A stretch of DNA of 9,684 bases from assembly GCA_964520985.1 (NCBI GenBank), contig CAZFPB010000031.1:1-9684 (forward strand). Direction: 5' to 3'. Origin of the DNA: CAYSGL01 sp964520985 (GTDB taxonomy: Bacteria > Pseudomonadota > Alphaproteobacteria > Micavibrionales > Micavibrionaceae). Below, one piece after another: positions 1 through 6,536 of this stretch. The notes under the pieces are model-generated. The model searched no databases. It saw only the letters and a list, made by a program, of their open reading frames with translations, and was not told where the DNA came from. The translations under genes were made by a program, and so were the position numbers. Every line of letters starts with the position of its first letter. Within the stretch, counting starts at the first letter, position 1.

Positions 1-81
1 AAATTCCCGCTTCTTAAACCTGTCACTTACTTGTTGGGTCTGGCCTATCTGTACTATTTTTCCTGTAATCTCGTAGCTCAT
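1..81 (-). CDS. DUF3127 family protein, N-terminal fragment (runs off the window)
   Basis: The first 27 codons of a gene cut by the left edge are visible. It starts MSYEITGKIVQIG and continues through TQQVSDRFKKREF. From memory this is the signature N-terminus of the DUF3127 family, small proteins of Bacteroidota and their phages; the pattern suggests an OB-type beta barrel and a possible role in ssDNA binding, but that role is inferred. The ATG lies 3 nt after the stop of the helicase gene (TAA AAA ATG), so the two are almost certainly co-transcribed and translationally linked. The position directly after the replicative helicase fits a replication accessory role. The C-terminus is not visible. 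Confidence 0.8.
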   Translation of the reverse strand, partial: MSYEITGKIVQIGQTQQVSDRFKKREF

Positions 82-84
82 TTT

Positions 85-1530
85 TTAATCTTTATATGGT
101 TTTGAATTGTTTGTAAAATCCCTGCTTGCTATACCTGCTCGTGGATTAAAATATTCCATTGGTGCATTTATGTCGTAAAACTTCTGATGTGCTTTATCAA
201 ACCTGAATGGCACTTTATCGCAGGCCCCGTTCCTATGCTTCCCTATCTTGAATACTATTTGTTCAGGCTCGTTTGCATCGGGGGCGTACAGGAATGATAC
301 TACATCTGCATCCTGCTCAATAGCGCCGCTTTCCCGTAAGTTTGGCAAATCCGGCTCTCCGTTGGCTTCCCTGTTCAGCTGGCAAAGTGCTATTATTGGC
401 ACTTCCAGTTCTTTTGCGATGGCCTTTAAGTCACCCGTGATACTGGCTACTTCTCTTTCCCTGCTGCCTTCTTTTACAGACGGGCGCATGATTTGCAGGT
501 AGTCTATCACAATCATACTTAGTCCTTTTTTCTTTTTCAGGTCTTTCGCTACACGCTTTACATACATTGGCGTTATCCCGGGCCGGTCGTTTATGTACAA
601 CCTGCACTTGCTCAAAATATTGGTGGTTTGGGAAAGGATACTTATATCATCATCTGTTAAACCCAACACATTACGGTATATCTTTTCAAGCGGTATGCCT
701 GAAGATGCCGCCAATGTCCTTTTACCGATTTGCGATTTTGACATTTCCAGGGAGAAGAAAGCAACGTGCGAAGTTTCCCCTACTGAATTTCCGGCATTCA
801 GCGATAGATTGATTACAAAAGCTGTTTTACCTACTGCCGGCCGGGCTGCTAATATGATTAAATCCGTTTTCTGCCACCCCCCTGTCAACTTATCCAGTGT
901 TGGGAATCCAGACGTCACCCCACCTGTATTTATTCCCGATTCTCTTTTTTGCTCCATGTCCATTATTTCATCTACTGCTATCTGTTCTATCGAAACAGGG
1001 TAATCCCCGGCTGCTACATCCCCAAGAGCGGCTAATTGGGTGCTGGCTAACCCAGATGTATCAAATGGGTCTGTCGTGTCCTCATACGCCTCGCTAATAG
1101 CTTCTCCACATATCCTGATGGTTTCCCTCTTTACGTGCATTTGGTAAACTATCTTAGCATGGTGTTCAACATGCGCACCATTTACAACGTTTGCTGTTAG
1201 CGTGCTTAGGTAATATGCGCCCCCTACTACCTCCAGTTCATCAGTTTTCCTTAATTCATCCTGCACGGTAAGTAAGTCAATCACAGACCCTTTGGTATAA
1301 AGCCTCATCATAGCGGCGTATATTTTCTGATTGGCTGGGTTGTAAAACATATCACCAGTTGTTAATACGGTCATAGAGGTTTCTATTGCATCCCTTTGGT
1401 TCATGATTGCGCCAAGTATTGCCTCTTCCAGTTCTGGGGCCTGCGGTGGTATCTTGCCAAATACAAGGGTAGATATATCAGGCTTGCGCTGCCGGCTGTT
1501 GCCAAATTCCTTTTTAATGTTTAGTGCCAT
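85..1530 (-). CDS. dnaB: DnaB-type replicative DNA helicase
   Basis: Hexameric 5'-3' DNA helicase that unwinds the phage replication fork. The 481 residues match the normal length of bacterial DnaB. Residues about 28-140 form the DnaB N-terminal domain (PPQAPELEEAILGAIM, then GGAYYLSTLT). The RecA-like domain follows from about residue 205. Its Walker A is ARPAVGKT (229-236), Walker B is VIDYLQIM (341-348), the sensor-like motif is QLNRE (384-388), and SGAIEQDAD (401-409) leads to the arginine-finger region. All key residues appear intact. I see no intein or insertion. The start overlaps the end of the upstream initiator/loader-like gene by 17 nt, implying coupled expression of helicase and loader. 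The next gene begins 3 nt after the stop. Confidence 0.97.
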   Translation of the reverse strand: MALNIKKEFGNSRQRKPDISTLVFGKIPPQAPELEEAILGAIMNQRDAIETSMTVLTTGDMFYNPANQKIYAAMMRLYTKGSVIDLLTVQDELRKTDELEVVGGAYYLSTLTANVVNGAHVEHHAKIVYQMHVKRETIRICGEAISEAYEDTTDPFDTSGLASTQLAALGDVAAGDYPVSIEQIAVDEIMDMEQKRESGINTGGVTSGFPTLDKLTGGWQKTDLIILAARPAVGKTAFVINLSLNAGNSVGETSHVAFFSLEMSKSQIGKRTLAASSGIPLEKIYRNVLGLTDDDISILSQTTNILSKCRLYINDRPGITPMYVKRVAKDLKKKKGLSMIVIDYLQIMRPSVKEGSREREVASITGDLKAIAKELEVPIIALCQLNREANGEPDLPNLRESGAIEQDADVVSFLYAPDANEPEQIVFKIGKHRNGACDKVPFRFDKAHQKFYDINAPMEYFNPRAGIASRDFTNNSKPYKD

Positions 1531-2212
1531 CTTTTGCGAGTTTTGACCATTCGTTAGTGTCTGTTGTTTTTATTGGTGTGGCAGATTGATTTCTGCCTGG
1601 TAGTGGGTTTGCTATCCAATTGTTTGCTATGGATGTCCAGTTGAGTATCGGGGTTATGCCCTTCATCCATCCCAACCCTTCGTAGTGGTTGTAAAAGGTT
1701 CTGGCCTCTGCTTCTGTTTTGCCGTTCCTGACAAACAGGGCGTGTACATCTTCAAAGACTGGTTTCTTAACCGGCATGCTACTTGAAAAATCCCCCACAC
1801 CCCCTATTACAATATCATTATCATTATCTTTATCATTATCCTTAGCTCCTTGCAAGGAGCTTGGAAGCCCCTTAATTGTTCCTAATAAATTATATTTATT
1901 CAATCTATCTAATACCGAAGCGTGAACCTTGTTTGCTTCTTTTAGCACCCCGTACTGGAAAATGATAAAATCCAATACAAGCCATTTTGTTCCGTTGTCA
2001 AATTCAAACACTCTGCCTTTGTAAAGTTTCAGAGCCTTTTCTTTTGACAGGCTTGCACCCAATCTTGCTGCTACTATTTCCATTTCGACATGCCATATAC
2101 CGGCGTGGTCACACTCATCGCATAGGTATAGGAAGAATGTCTTATACTCTATTGGCAATGACTTCATAAAGTCCTTTTTCCATTTATCCGTATCTGTATA
2201 TCTCTTTGCCAT
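1514..2212 (-). CDS. Phage replication initiator / helicase-loader-like protein
   Basis: A 232-residue protein with two recognisable parts. The N-terminal part (about 1-110) matches the winged-helix domain seen in many phage replication proteins of Bacteroidota: a K..LP.EYK.FFLYL start, CDHAGIW (35-40), RVFEFDNGTKWLVLDFIIFQYG, then a KVHASVLDRLNKY helix. The C-terminal part (about 150-200) has FYNHYEGLGWMKG and NW..IANNWI, as in the DnaD/loader-like C-termini of such proteins. Between them is a low-complexity linker, KDNDKDNDND (124-133). Adjacency to dnaB with a 17-nt overlap suggests it recognises the origin and loads the helicase. The DNA encoding the linker carries origin-like repeats, as in lambda O. 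The role is inferred from family and context; no ATPase motif is visible. Confidence 0.8.
   Translation of the reverse strand: MAKRYTDTDKWKKDFMKSLPIEYKTFFLYLCDECDHAGIWHVEMEIVAARLGASLSKEKALKLYKGRVFEFDNGTKWLVLDFIIFQYGVLKEANKVHASVLDRLNKYNLLGTIKGLPSSLQGAKDNDKDNDNDIVIGGVGDFSSSMPVKKPVFEDVHALFVRNGKTEAEARTFYNHYEGLGWMKGITPILNWTSIANNWIANPLPGRNQSATPIKTTDTNEWSKLAKDGTKH
1811..1840. repeat. Five tandem 6-bp iterons (ATTATC type)
   Basis: On the plus strand, five hexamers lie head to tail without spacers: AATATC (1811), ATTATC (1817), ATTATC (1823), TTTATC (1829) and ATTATC (1835). Three are identical and two differ by one base. They encode the Asp/Asn/Lys linker of the initiator-like protein. The repeat is real in sequence; its role as initiator-binding iterons is inferred. 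Confidence 0.85.
1844..1861. repeat. Perfect 18-bp palindrome
   Basis: AGCTCCTTGCAAGGAGCT equals its own reverse complement over all 18 bases. It sits 3 bp from the iteron block and encodes codons 118-123 of the initiator-like gene. It could bind a dimeric protein or extrude as a short cruciform. No T-run follows on either strand, so it is not an intrinsic terminator. Confidence 0.85.
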
Positions 2213-2264
2213 TATTCTCTCGTTGTTGTGTTTGGTTGGAGGTGATAGGGGGTAAAAACTGTGG

Positions 2265-2468
2265 TTATTTCGACCTGCAAGAGCCTAATTGAAAAGGCTT
2301 TTTAGGTTTATTTTGCCTGACCCGTTTCGGTTCGCCGTACAGCAACTCGCCAAACTGCTGCTTTTGTGCGTCCGCATACGCGGGGTCGTGTTCGCAAGCG
2401 TTATTCCATACTTCTGTATTATGCTTCTTCATAATTGCCTTTAGCTTTTCATTGTATTCTGTGTTCAT
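2265..2468 (-). CDS. Small basic protein of unknown function
   Basis: A 67-residue protein that I do not recognise. Residues 1-25 are predicted helical (MNTEYNEKLKAIMKKHNTEVWNN by eye), and the tail from about residue 48 is strongly basic (PKRVRQNKPKKPF), which might contact nucleic acid. It starts 12 nt after the stop of the upstream gene and ends 52 nt before the initiator-like gene. That 52-nt gap is the largest break in this part of the cluster and could hold a promoter or leader for the replication genes, although I see no recognisable promoter there. Confidence 0.7.
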   Translation of the reverse strand: MNTEYNEKLKAIMKKHNTEVWNNACEHDPAYADAQKQQFGELLYGEPKRVRQNKPKKPFQLGSCRSK

Positions 2469-2480
2469 ACTATCTATTTT

Positions 2481-2873
2481 TTATTTTGTTAAACGGTTGT
2501 TTACTTCTTCGGGGGTGGTGTGGTTGTTTTCCAGTAGCCATATTAACAGGCCAGCTAAAAATTCAGGAGTGAACAGTAGAGACCAAAATTTGCCTTCACG
2601 CTCATTATCGGGTACGTCTTTCATGTATTCGTCGAAAAAGTCATCTGCTTTATACCCCAGCAAAACCATATTCGGGACCATTACCCCCAGTTCTGCTACT
2701 GTATAGGCAGGTAGCCATTCAACACCTTCCTCTTCCTCATGGAAATATCCTTTAGGTTCTACAATCCATTTATTAGTAGGATACCGCCAATAAAAGGCAG
2801 ATGGCGCATTTACGCCTAATTCTTCAAGCTTATGGGCTTGTTCTATTGTTATTACCTGATTTTCTAATTTCAT
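2481..2873 (-). CDS. Conserved phage protein (AYTVAELGVM type), unknown function
   Basis: A 130-residue protein of a type I recognise from Bacteroidota phages and prophages without a known function. It opens with ITIEQAHKLEELGV (9-22), moves to a W/Y-rich middle (FYWRYPTNKWIVEP) and an acidic EEEEGVEW run, then the typical AYTVAELGVMVP (56-67), and ends with a segment rich in Leu/Ile (FLAGLLIWLLENN) and a polar tail. The Leu-rich part reads as an amphipathic helix rather than a membrane span. Its ATG overlaps the upstream stop as TAATG, so translation is probably coupled to the HTH gene before it. Confidence 0.8.
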   Translation of the reverse strand: MKLENQVITIEQAHKLEELGVNAPSAFYWRYPTNKWIVEPKGYFHEEEEGVEWLPAYTVAELGVMVPNMVLLGYKADDFFDEYMKDVPDNEREGKFWSLLFTPEFLAGLLIWLLENNHTTPEEVNNRLTK

Positions 2874-3124
2874 TACGCTGCTTTTTTAGATTGGTTTATT
2901 TTATTAATATCTTCTTCTGTTATGAAGTATTGCTTTACGTGCTTGACTTCTCCGTCTTTACCTACTACATTTATCCATACATCTGATACGGGGATGTTCA
3001 TGTCGTGGCGTAGGTTTGAAATTCTACTGTTGAGTGCCGAACACCCGTACATCACCCACGCCTCAAGGCTGGTTATCCTCTTGCCTTCCAGCAGGTCTTT
3101 TAGTATTGCTTCGTTCTGGGTCAT
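2873..3124 (-). CDS. Small helix-turn-helix protein (HTH_39-like)
   Basis: An 83-residue protein. Residues about 5-50 fit the HTH_39-type fold: an LKDLLEGKRIT start, LEAWVMYGCSALNSRISNLR as the helix-turn-helix, and DMNIPVSD before a beta wing with charged KDGEVKHVKQYFIT. This type is common among small phage genes and is thought to bind DNA, though specific targets are usually unknown. It overlaps the upstream gene by ATGA and the downstream gene by TAATG, embedding it in the operon. It could be a local regulator of early genes; that role is inference. Confidence 0.8.
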   Translation of the reverse strand: MTQNEAILKDLLEGKRITSLEAWVMYGCSALNSRISNLRHDMNIPVSDVWINVVGKDGEVKHVKQYFITEEDINKINQSKKAA

Positions 3125-3480
3125 GCTGTCAGTTTTTTAATAGTTATCTCGTTGTTTATACGGGCTATTATCCCGAAAACCATAATATTCTTAGAAGGGT
3201 CTATTCTCATAGCATAGAGCGAAATATCTATACTTTCCTGTACCGCATCATAATGAATGCTTAGTATTTCAGAAACAGCCTCATGAGACATGTATTTGCT
3301 AAGTATGTAAATGGTGAAATAGTGATTAGCAGCCACCTTAATAGAAAGATTTTCTGAAGCAGATATGTTAAAAGCAACCCATTCAATTAGTATATGGGGC
3401 TTCATGCCAATAGATACAAATAATGGTGGGTAAACATCCCGTACCGGCTTTTTAAGTTCTACTATTGTCCGTGGTTTCAT
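3121..3480 (-). CDS. Hypothetical phage protein, 119 residues
   Basis: I do not recognise this protein. It begins with a basic, proline-containing stretch (MKPRTIVELKKPVRDVYPPLF), followed by alternating hydrophobic and polar segments that suggest alpha/beta structure, with a helical middle around YILSKYMSHEAVSEIL. There is no signal peptide or clear membrane span. The start overlaps the upstream 58-codon gene as ATGA and the end overlaps the HTH gene as ATGA, so it is an authentic member of the coupled cluster despite lacking a known family. Confidence 0.75.
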   Translation of the reverse strand: MKPRTIVELKKPVRDVYPPLFVSIGMKPHILIEWVAFNISASENLSIKVAANHYFTIYILSKYMSHEAVSEILSIHYDAVQESIDISLYAMRIDPSKNIMVFGIIARINNEITIKKLTA

Positions 3481-3653
3481 TTTGCTTCTTTATCAATTAT
3501 TAAATGTTCTTCATTTACACTAAACCTTTCACCGTTGTACTCCACTATTGCGGTGTTTCCGTGCCATGCTATTAGATTTACAGTAGCACCCTTTGGAGCA
3601 AGTAACTTCTGCTTCTTATCTACCATCCTGTATTTGTCTGTTTTGAGGGTCAT
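3477..3653 (-). CDS. Small SH3-like protein, 58 residues (gap-adjacent)
   Basis: An open frame lies between the assembly gap and the next gene. From the ATG at 3653 it encodes MTLKTDKYRMVDKKQK, continues through KGATVNLIAWHGN and AIVEYNGERFSVNEEHLI, and stops with TGA at 3477. That TGA overlaps the ATG of the downstream gene (ATGA), the spacing used throughout this cluster, which is strong evidence that the gene is real. The Gly/Val/Tyr-rich beta pattern suggests a small SH3-like barrel; function is unknown. The gap starts 2 nt upstream of this ATG, so a longer N-terminus cannot be excluded. Confidence 0.75.
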   Translation of the reverse strand: MTLKTDKYRMVDKKQKLLAPKGATVNLIAWHGNTAIVEYNGERFSVNEEHLIIDKEAK

Positions 3654-3655
3654 GC

Positions 3656-3755
3656 NNNNNNNNNNNNNNNNNNNNNNNNNNNNNNNNNNNNNNNNNNNNN
3701 NNNNNNNNNNNNNNNNNNNNNNNNNNNNNNNNNNNNNNNNNNNNNNNNNNNNNNN
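3656..3755. other. Assembly gap (100 Ns)
   Basis: Exactly 100 unknown bases. A round number like this usually means a scaffold gap of unknown size, so one or more genes may be missing. The 62 bases between the gap and position 3818 contain no minus-strand ATG, so any gene there would start inside the gap. Confidence 0.97.
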
Positions 3756-3817
3756 TTACGTTTTTAGTTGTTATCTGTTTTTATTTTATCTTATATGCTA
3801 ACTGTAGGGAGGGTGTG

Positions 3818-4144
3818 TTAAGCGACTTGCTGTTCTTCCGGGGCGTGTTTCTCAATCAACGTTTGCCGGGTGGTATTACTGTACTCCGCTTTAGGTCGCT
3901 CAATCTCTTTAGCTTCTGTTATATCCTCATCCATAAATTGATTGTCCAAATTGTCCTTTTTGCCTACCAGCTTGGCGTGTAGTAATTCAGTCTTTGCACT
4001 TTCTACTATCACCTTTCCTAAATCTGAAATTGATTTGCTCCGTGATACTTCCATTGCCAGTTGTTCCGGGGTCATATTTTCGTCCCCCAGCCTTTCAAGG
4101 GCGGCAAACATGTGGTTGCGTAAATCCGATATCTTGTTTTTCAT
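3818..4144 (-). CDS. Conserved phage protein paired with HNH gene, unknown function
   Basis: A 108-residue protein with the opening SDLRNHMFAALERLGDENMTPEQL (6-29) and ISDLGKVIVESAKTELLHAKLVGK (38-61). I recognise this type as a widespread small phage protein (the LR..LFA..ERLGD...L form) usually found next to HNH or replication genes, with no assigned function. The first two thirds are predicted helical; the acidic C-terminal third (MDEDITEAKEIE, then APEEQQVA) looks disordered. Its ATG overlaps the stop of the HNH gene as ATGA, so the two are coupled. A DNA-binding or adaptor role is possible but not shown. Confidence 0.85.
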   Translation of the reverse strand: MKNKISDLRNHMFAALERLGDENMTPEQLAMEVSRSKSISDLGKVIVESAKTELLHAKLVGKKDNLDNQFMDEDITEAKEIERPKAEYSNTTRQTLIEKHAPEEQQVA

Positions 4145-4806
4145 AAATTCTTATTGATTGTGTTTATTTTTCTATTCAAAACGCCGATTGTTCTTACTGC
4201 GCTTACAATTTCTTCCGGGTAGCGGTGTATTGTATTCCGTGCCATGTTTTCAGCCTTTGTTATGCACTCTAAATTTGATAGGTCTGTATTCATGGTGTTT
4301 TTGTCTTTGAAAACTATTATTGAACCTGCCGGCACTTCGCCATTGGCTTGCTGCCAAACATGTACATGAAGCATTACCCATTTTGCAAGCGATACCCTTA
4401 TGTACTGATAAGCGCGGCCTTTTTTATCGTACCTGATGGATATTTCACCATCAGACCTTGTATTGTGTGGGGCATTGCCTTTTTTGAACCGGGTGGACTT
4501 GCTATTTTCTATCCCCTGCTCGGTCATGAAGTCTTGCAACTTCTTGCCCTTATTTACCGGCGCATCCCCTTTTTTAAATCTATTACTTACCCCGGCGGCA
4601 ATCACATTCTTTTTAGACTCATCCTTATGCAGTAATTGGTATTCAGACGATTTACTTATTTTCAAATAGTGCGCATGGTTTGCCACTTGACTATATCTCC
4701 TACTAAATAAAGCGGCCACCAATTCGGTCTTGTTGTCAGGGAACAACGTCCTTAACGCTGCGTCCTCCTCTGGTGTCCAAAACTGTTTTTTATGTCTCTG
4801 CCTCAT
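4141..4806 (-). CDS. HNH endonuclease with N-terminal Myb/SANT-like domain
   Basis: A 221-residue protein. Residues about 8-50 form a Myb/SANT- or GcrA-like DNA-binding domain (FWTPEEDAALRTLF, then RRYSQVANHAHYL). Two RFKKG-type motifs follow (76-80 and 106-110: RFKKGDAPVN, RFKKGNAPHN), typical linkers in this nuclease family. Residues about 140-190 are the HNH_3-type core: LHVHVW (146-151), NGEVPAGSIIVFKD, N173 and NLECITKAEN (178-187). The canonical second His before the D is replaced by Phe (VFKD). Such enzymes act as homing or phage-associated nicking nucleases. It may be a free-standing mobile gene or an integral phage nuclease; coupling to the conserved partner gene (ATGA) favours the latter. 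Confidence 0.88.
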   Translation of the reverse strand: MRQRHKKQFWTPEEDAALRTLFPDNKTELVAALFSRRYSQVANHAHYLKISKSSEYQLLHKDESKKNVIAAGVSNRFKKGDAPVNKGKKLQDFMTEQGIENSKSTRFKKGNAPHNTRSDGEISIRYDKKGRAYQYIRVSLAKWVMLHVHVWQQANGEVPAGSIIVFKDKNTMNTDLSNLECITKAENMARNTIHRYPEEIVSAVRTIGVLNRKINTINKNL

Positions 4807-4859
4807 TTTGCTAATCTGCTTTTACTTTCTTTTTTCTATTTCTACGTTACGGCGCAGGC

Positions 4860-5969
4860 TCAAACCTTTTTGCCAATAGTTAGGATAGCGGGGTTTACTA
4901 CACCTTCAACATCTTCAGTTACACCATATTCTTTATTATGCCACTTTCTAAGCTCGTCCCCGTAAATCCAGCACTGTGAAAGTATTTGTACGGCACAACC
5001 ATACATGAAGCCTGTTAACCCAACTGTATCGGCTTTGTATGATGTTTCGCTGGCAACGTCAATAAGTTTATTCCCTTTGGAGATTTCAACTTGCATTAGC
5101 TTGCCCCATTGTTCAGCGAAAATGTAAATTGCAGACCCGTAGCTATCATCGGCATTAACAGACTTACCTTTATTGTATTCGTCAGCGTTAGTTAGCTGTA
5201 GTTCTATACCGTCAATCAGCGCTGCCAATTCTGCTTTTTGCTGCGCATCTTTTTGCCTTCTTTCTTCCTCCCGTTTTTCGCTTTCGGCTTTCAGCCTTGC
5301 TTCAGCTATCGTTATTTCTTTTTTTACTTCCGCAGAGTATGTTTCTACGCAATCGGGGCCGATAGATTTCCAGTCTAAAATCCATGAGGTACTGTAATCC
5401 CGTAAAAGATTGGGGATATTCGTTGTGTTATTAACTGTTACTTTTCGGCCATTGAACATGAACCAGACGGTTGCACCTTGTTCTATAGCCATTGCCTTAG
5501 CTTCTTTTATACAATTCTCAATAGTGTTACCACACATTGAATCCATTTCAATAATCTTACTCATGTTATTGTTTTTTAATCGTGATTTACTTAATCCTAA
5601 TTCTTTTGCTTCTAAAGGGTGTAATTCAACCCATTGGTGACAGGGTAATGCCATTGGTATCATATTATCCTCATCATTCAGTAGTTCACCTATGCGCCCG
5701 CCGGGGTGATGTATTGTCGTGGCAGGTCTATCACACACTTTCCCGTTTTCATCTACCCTGCCACACTCACAAATCGGTCTTCTCGCTAATATTCTCTTTC
5801 GCTGTTTGCTATATTCTCTGTTCTGTTTCGCCCGCTTGCTGCTCTCCCGCTTTATCTTGTACTCCTTTTTCTTTAGTGGGGTGCGTTTTAGGGGCTTCTT
5901 TTTTGCCCGTTCTGCTTGATGTAGGCAATGGTGGCAATCGTTGCTTAAGCAGTTCCAGAGCTTACACAT
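4860..5969 (-). CDS. HNH nuclease fused in frame to an unrelated C-terminal protein
   Basis: A 369-codon frame that reads as two proteins. Residues 1-133 form a short phage HNH protein: a Cys/His-rich start (C2, C7, C12, C15), a Lys/Arg-rich stretch (KKKPLKRTPLKKK), zinc-type cysteines (C67, C69, C79, C110) and the HNH core IHHPGGR (86-92), N98/N102, PCHQW (109-113) and VELHP. Proteins of this type usually end at about the ELGLSKSRL seen at 124-131. After LKNNN a new protein seems to start at Met136 (MSKIIEMD), with a charged coiled coil (about 220-260) and a Trp/Tyr-rich tail; I do not recognise that part. The join is an A-run with slippery character. It may serve in recombination as NinG does in lambda; that is inference. 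The start lies 2 nt from the upstream stop. Confidence 0.8.
   Translation of the reverse strand: MCKLWNCLSNDCHHCLHQAERAKKKPLKRTPLKKKEYKIKRESSKRAKQNREYSKQRKRILARRPICECGRVDENGKVCDRPATTIHHPGGRIGELLNDEDNMIPMALPCHQWVELHPLEAKELGLSKSRLKNNNMSKIIEMDSMCGNTIENCIKEAKAMAIEQGATVWFMFNGRKVTVNNTTNIPNLLRDYSTSWILDWKSIGPDCVETYSAEVKKEITIAEARLKAESEKREEERRQKDAQQKAELAALIDGIELQLTNADEYNKGKSVNADDSYGSAIYIFAEQWGKLMQVEISKGNKLIDVASETSYKADTVGLTGFMYGCAVQILSQCWIYGDELRKWHNKEYGVTEDVEGVVNPAILTIGKKV
5562..5577 (-). promoter_or_regulatory. Slippery heptamer and internal ATG at the junction of the HNH fusion
   Basis: Reading minus-strand codons, the junction is TTA AAA AAC AAT AAC ATG. The heptamer A AAA AAC (5577-5571) is in the correct phase for -1 slippage. 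After a -1 shift the ribosome reads CAA then TAA (5568-5566), ending the HNH product, and an ATG follows one base later (5564-5562). In the zero frame, translation continues into the C-terminal protein. The phase is seen directly. Whether it is programmed frameshifting, an evolutionary loss of one A, or an assembly error in the homopolymer cannot be told from sequence. Confidence 0.5.
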
Positions 5970-5971
5970 AT

Positions 5972-6175
5972 CTATTCAAAATCGTATCGTGAATGGTCTA
6001 AGGCAGAGGCGGTAATTTGAGTTATCTTTAAATCAATCTGCCCGTTTAGAGCCTCTTTAGTTACCTTGTCGTAGAAATGGTTGTTAACAAACCTCCTTAC
6101 CCACTCCAGATGAATATCACTTTGACTACTGTCAATCCATTTGCTAACGTGTTCGTGAAACATTGTTTTCTTCAT
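5972..6175 (-). CDS. Hypothetical protein, 67 residues
   Basis: An unrecognised small protein with a helix-rich, aromatic composition (HVSKWIDSSQSDIHLEWVRRFVNNHFYDKV). The Ser/Asp/His content and two Trp residues suggest a small globular fold. It has one of the better ribosome-binding contexts in the window: a purine run AAAGAAAGAAG lies directly before the ATG. It ends with TAG 2 nt before the HNH gene start, so it is the preceding member of the same operon segment. Confidence 0.7.
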   Translation of the reverse strand: MKKTMFHEHVSKWIDSSQSDIHLEWVRRFVNNHFYDKVTKEALNGQIDLKITQITASALDHSRYDFE

Positions 6176-6192
6176 CTTCTTTCTTTTTACGG

Positions 6193-6510
6193 TTAATCAA
6201 TTATGTTTAAGGCTTTGTGGATGGCGGCTTTTAGTTCTCCTGAATGGATTATATAATCATCATAATCAAGTTCATTTACCCTGTAAAGCCTTTCGACTAA
6301 ATCAAGTGCGTTTACCGAGGCAGTTAGCAAATTGGTTGAGGCTGCTATAAGGTGTCTATTGGGTTTTGTAACGCTTTCGCATATCAAGAACCCACCGTAA
6401 TATTCCGATGTGTTAGAATCTACATGGGGAGCTATTATTGCATCTTCTTGCTTCCCAGAAAGAACCCACGGTGCGGGCGTTCCCAAAAACTGATATTTAT
6501 CTGTACTCAT
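6193..6510 (-). CDS. Conserved phage protein (APW...NRHLIAAS type)
   Basis: A 105-residue protein of a type very common in phages, with the layout PAPWVLSG (13-20), a beta-rich middle ending in GGFLICES, then NRHLIAASTNLLTASVNALDLV, where the family usually has NARLIAAAPDLLEAL, and a C-terminal helix ELKAAIHKALN. The family has no agreed function; members often sit among early phage genes. The start ATG follows an A-rich leader. It is separated by 26 nt from the NinB-like gene, and 17 nt separate its end from the next gene. Confidence 0.82.
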   Translation of the reverse strand: MSTDKYQFLGTPAPWVLSGKQEDAIIAPHVDSNTSEYYGGFLICESVTKPNRHLIAASTNLLTASVNALDLVERLYRVNELDYDDYIIHSGELKAAIHKALNIID

Positions 6511-6536
6511 AATTCTTATTTTTTAACCCTGTTGGG

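Larger units (their letters stand above)
1811..1915. other. Candidate phage replication origin inside the initiator-like gene
   Basis: Three elements lie side by side: hexamer iterons (1811-1840), the 18-bp palindrome (1844-1861) and a strongly AT-rich stretch (1871-1915) with only about seven G or C bases in 45. In lambda and related phages the origin lies within the initiator gene, with iterons in the segment coding the linker between the DNA-binding and helicase-recruiting domains, next to an AT-rich melting region. The layout here is the same in kind and order. Replication function is inferred; low-complexity linker coding alone could also create the repeats. Confidence 0.45.

Noticed and set aside
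593..1003. Plus-strand open frame of 136 codons opposite the helicase gene
   Set aside because: It is the antisense shadow of dnaB, with no family resemblance; other long plus-strand frames are likewise opposite well-supported genes.
3535..3801. Plus-strand open frame spanning the N-run
   Set aside because: It exists only because unknown bases hide stops, and it lies opposite the supported 58-codon gene.
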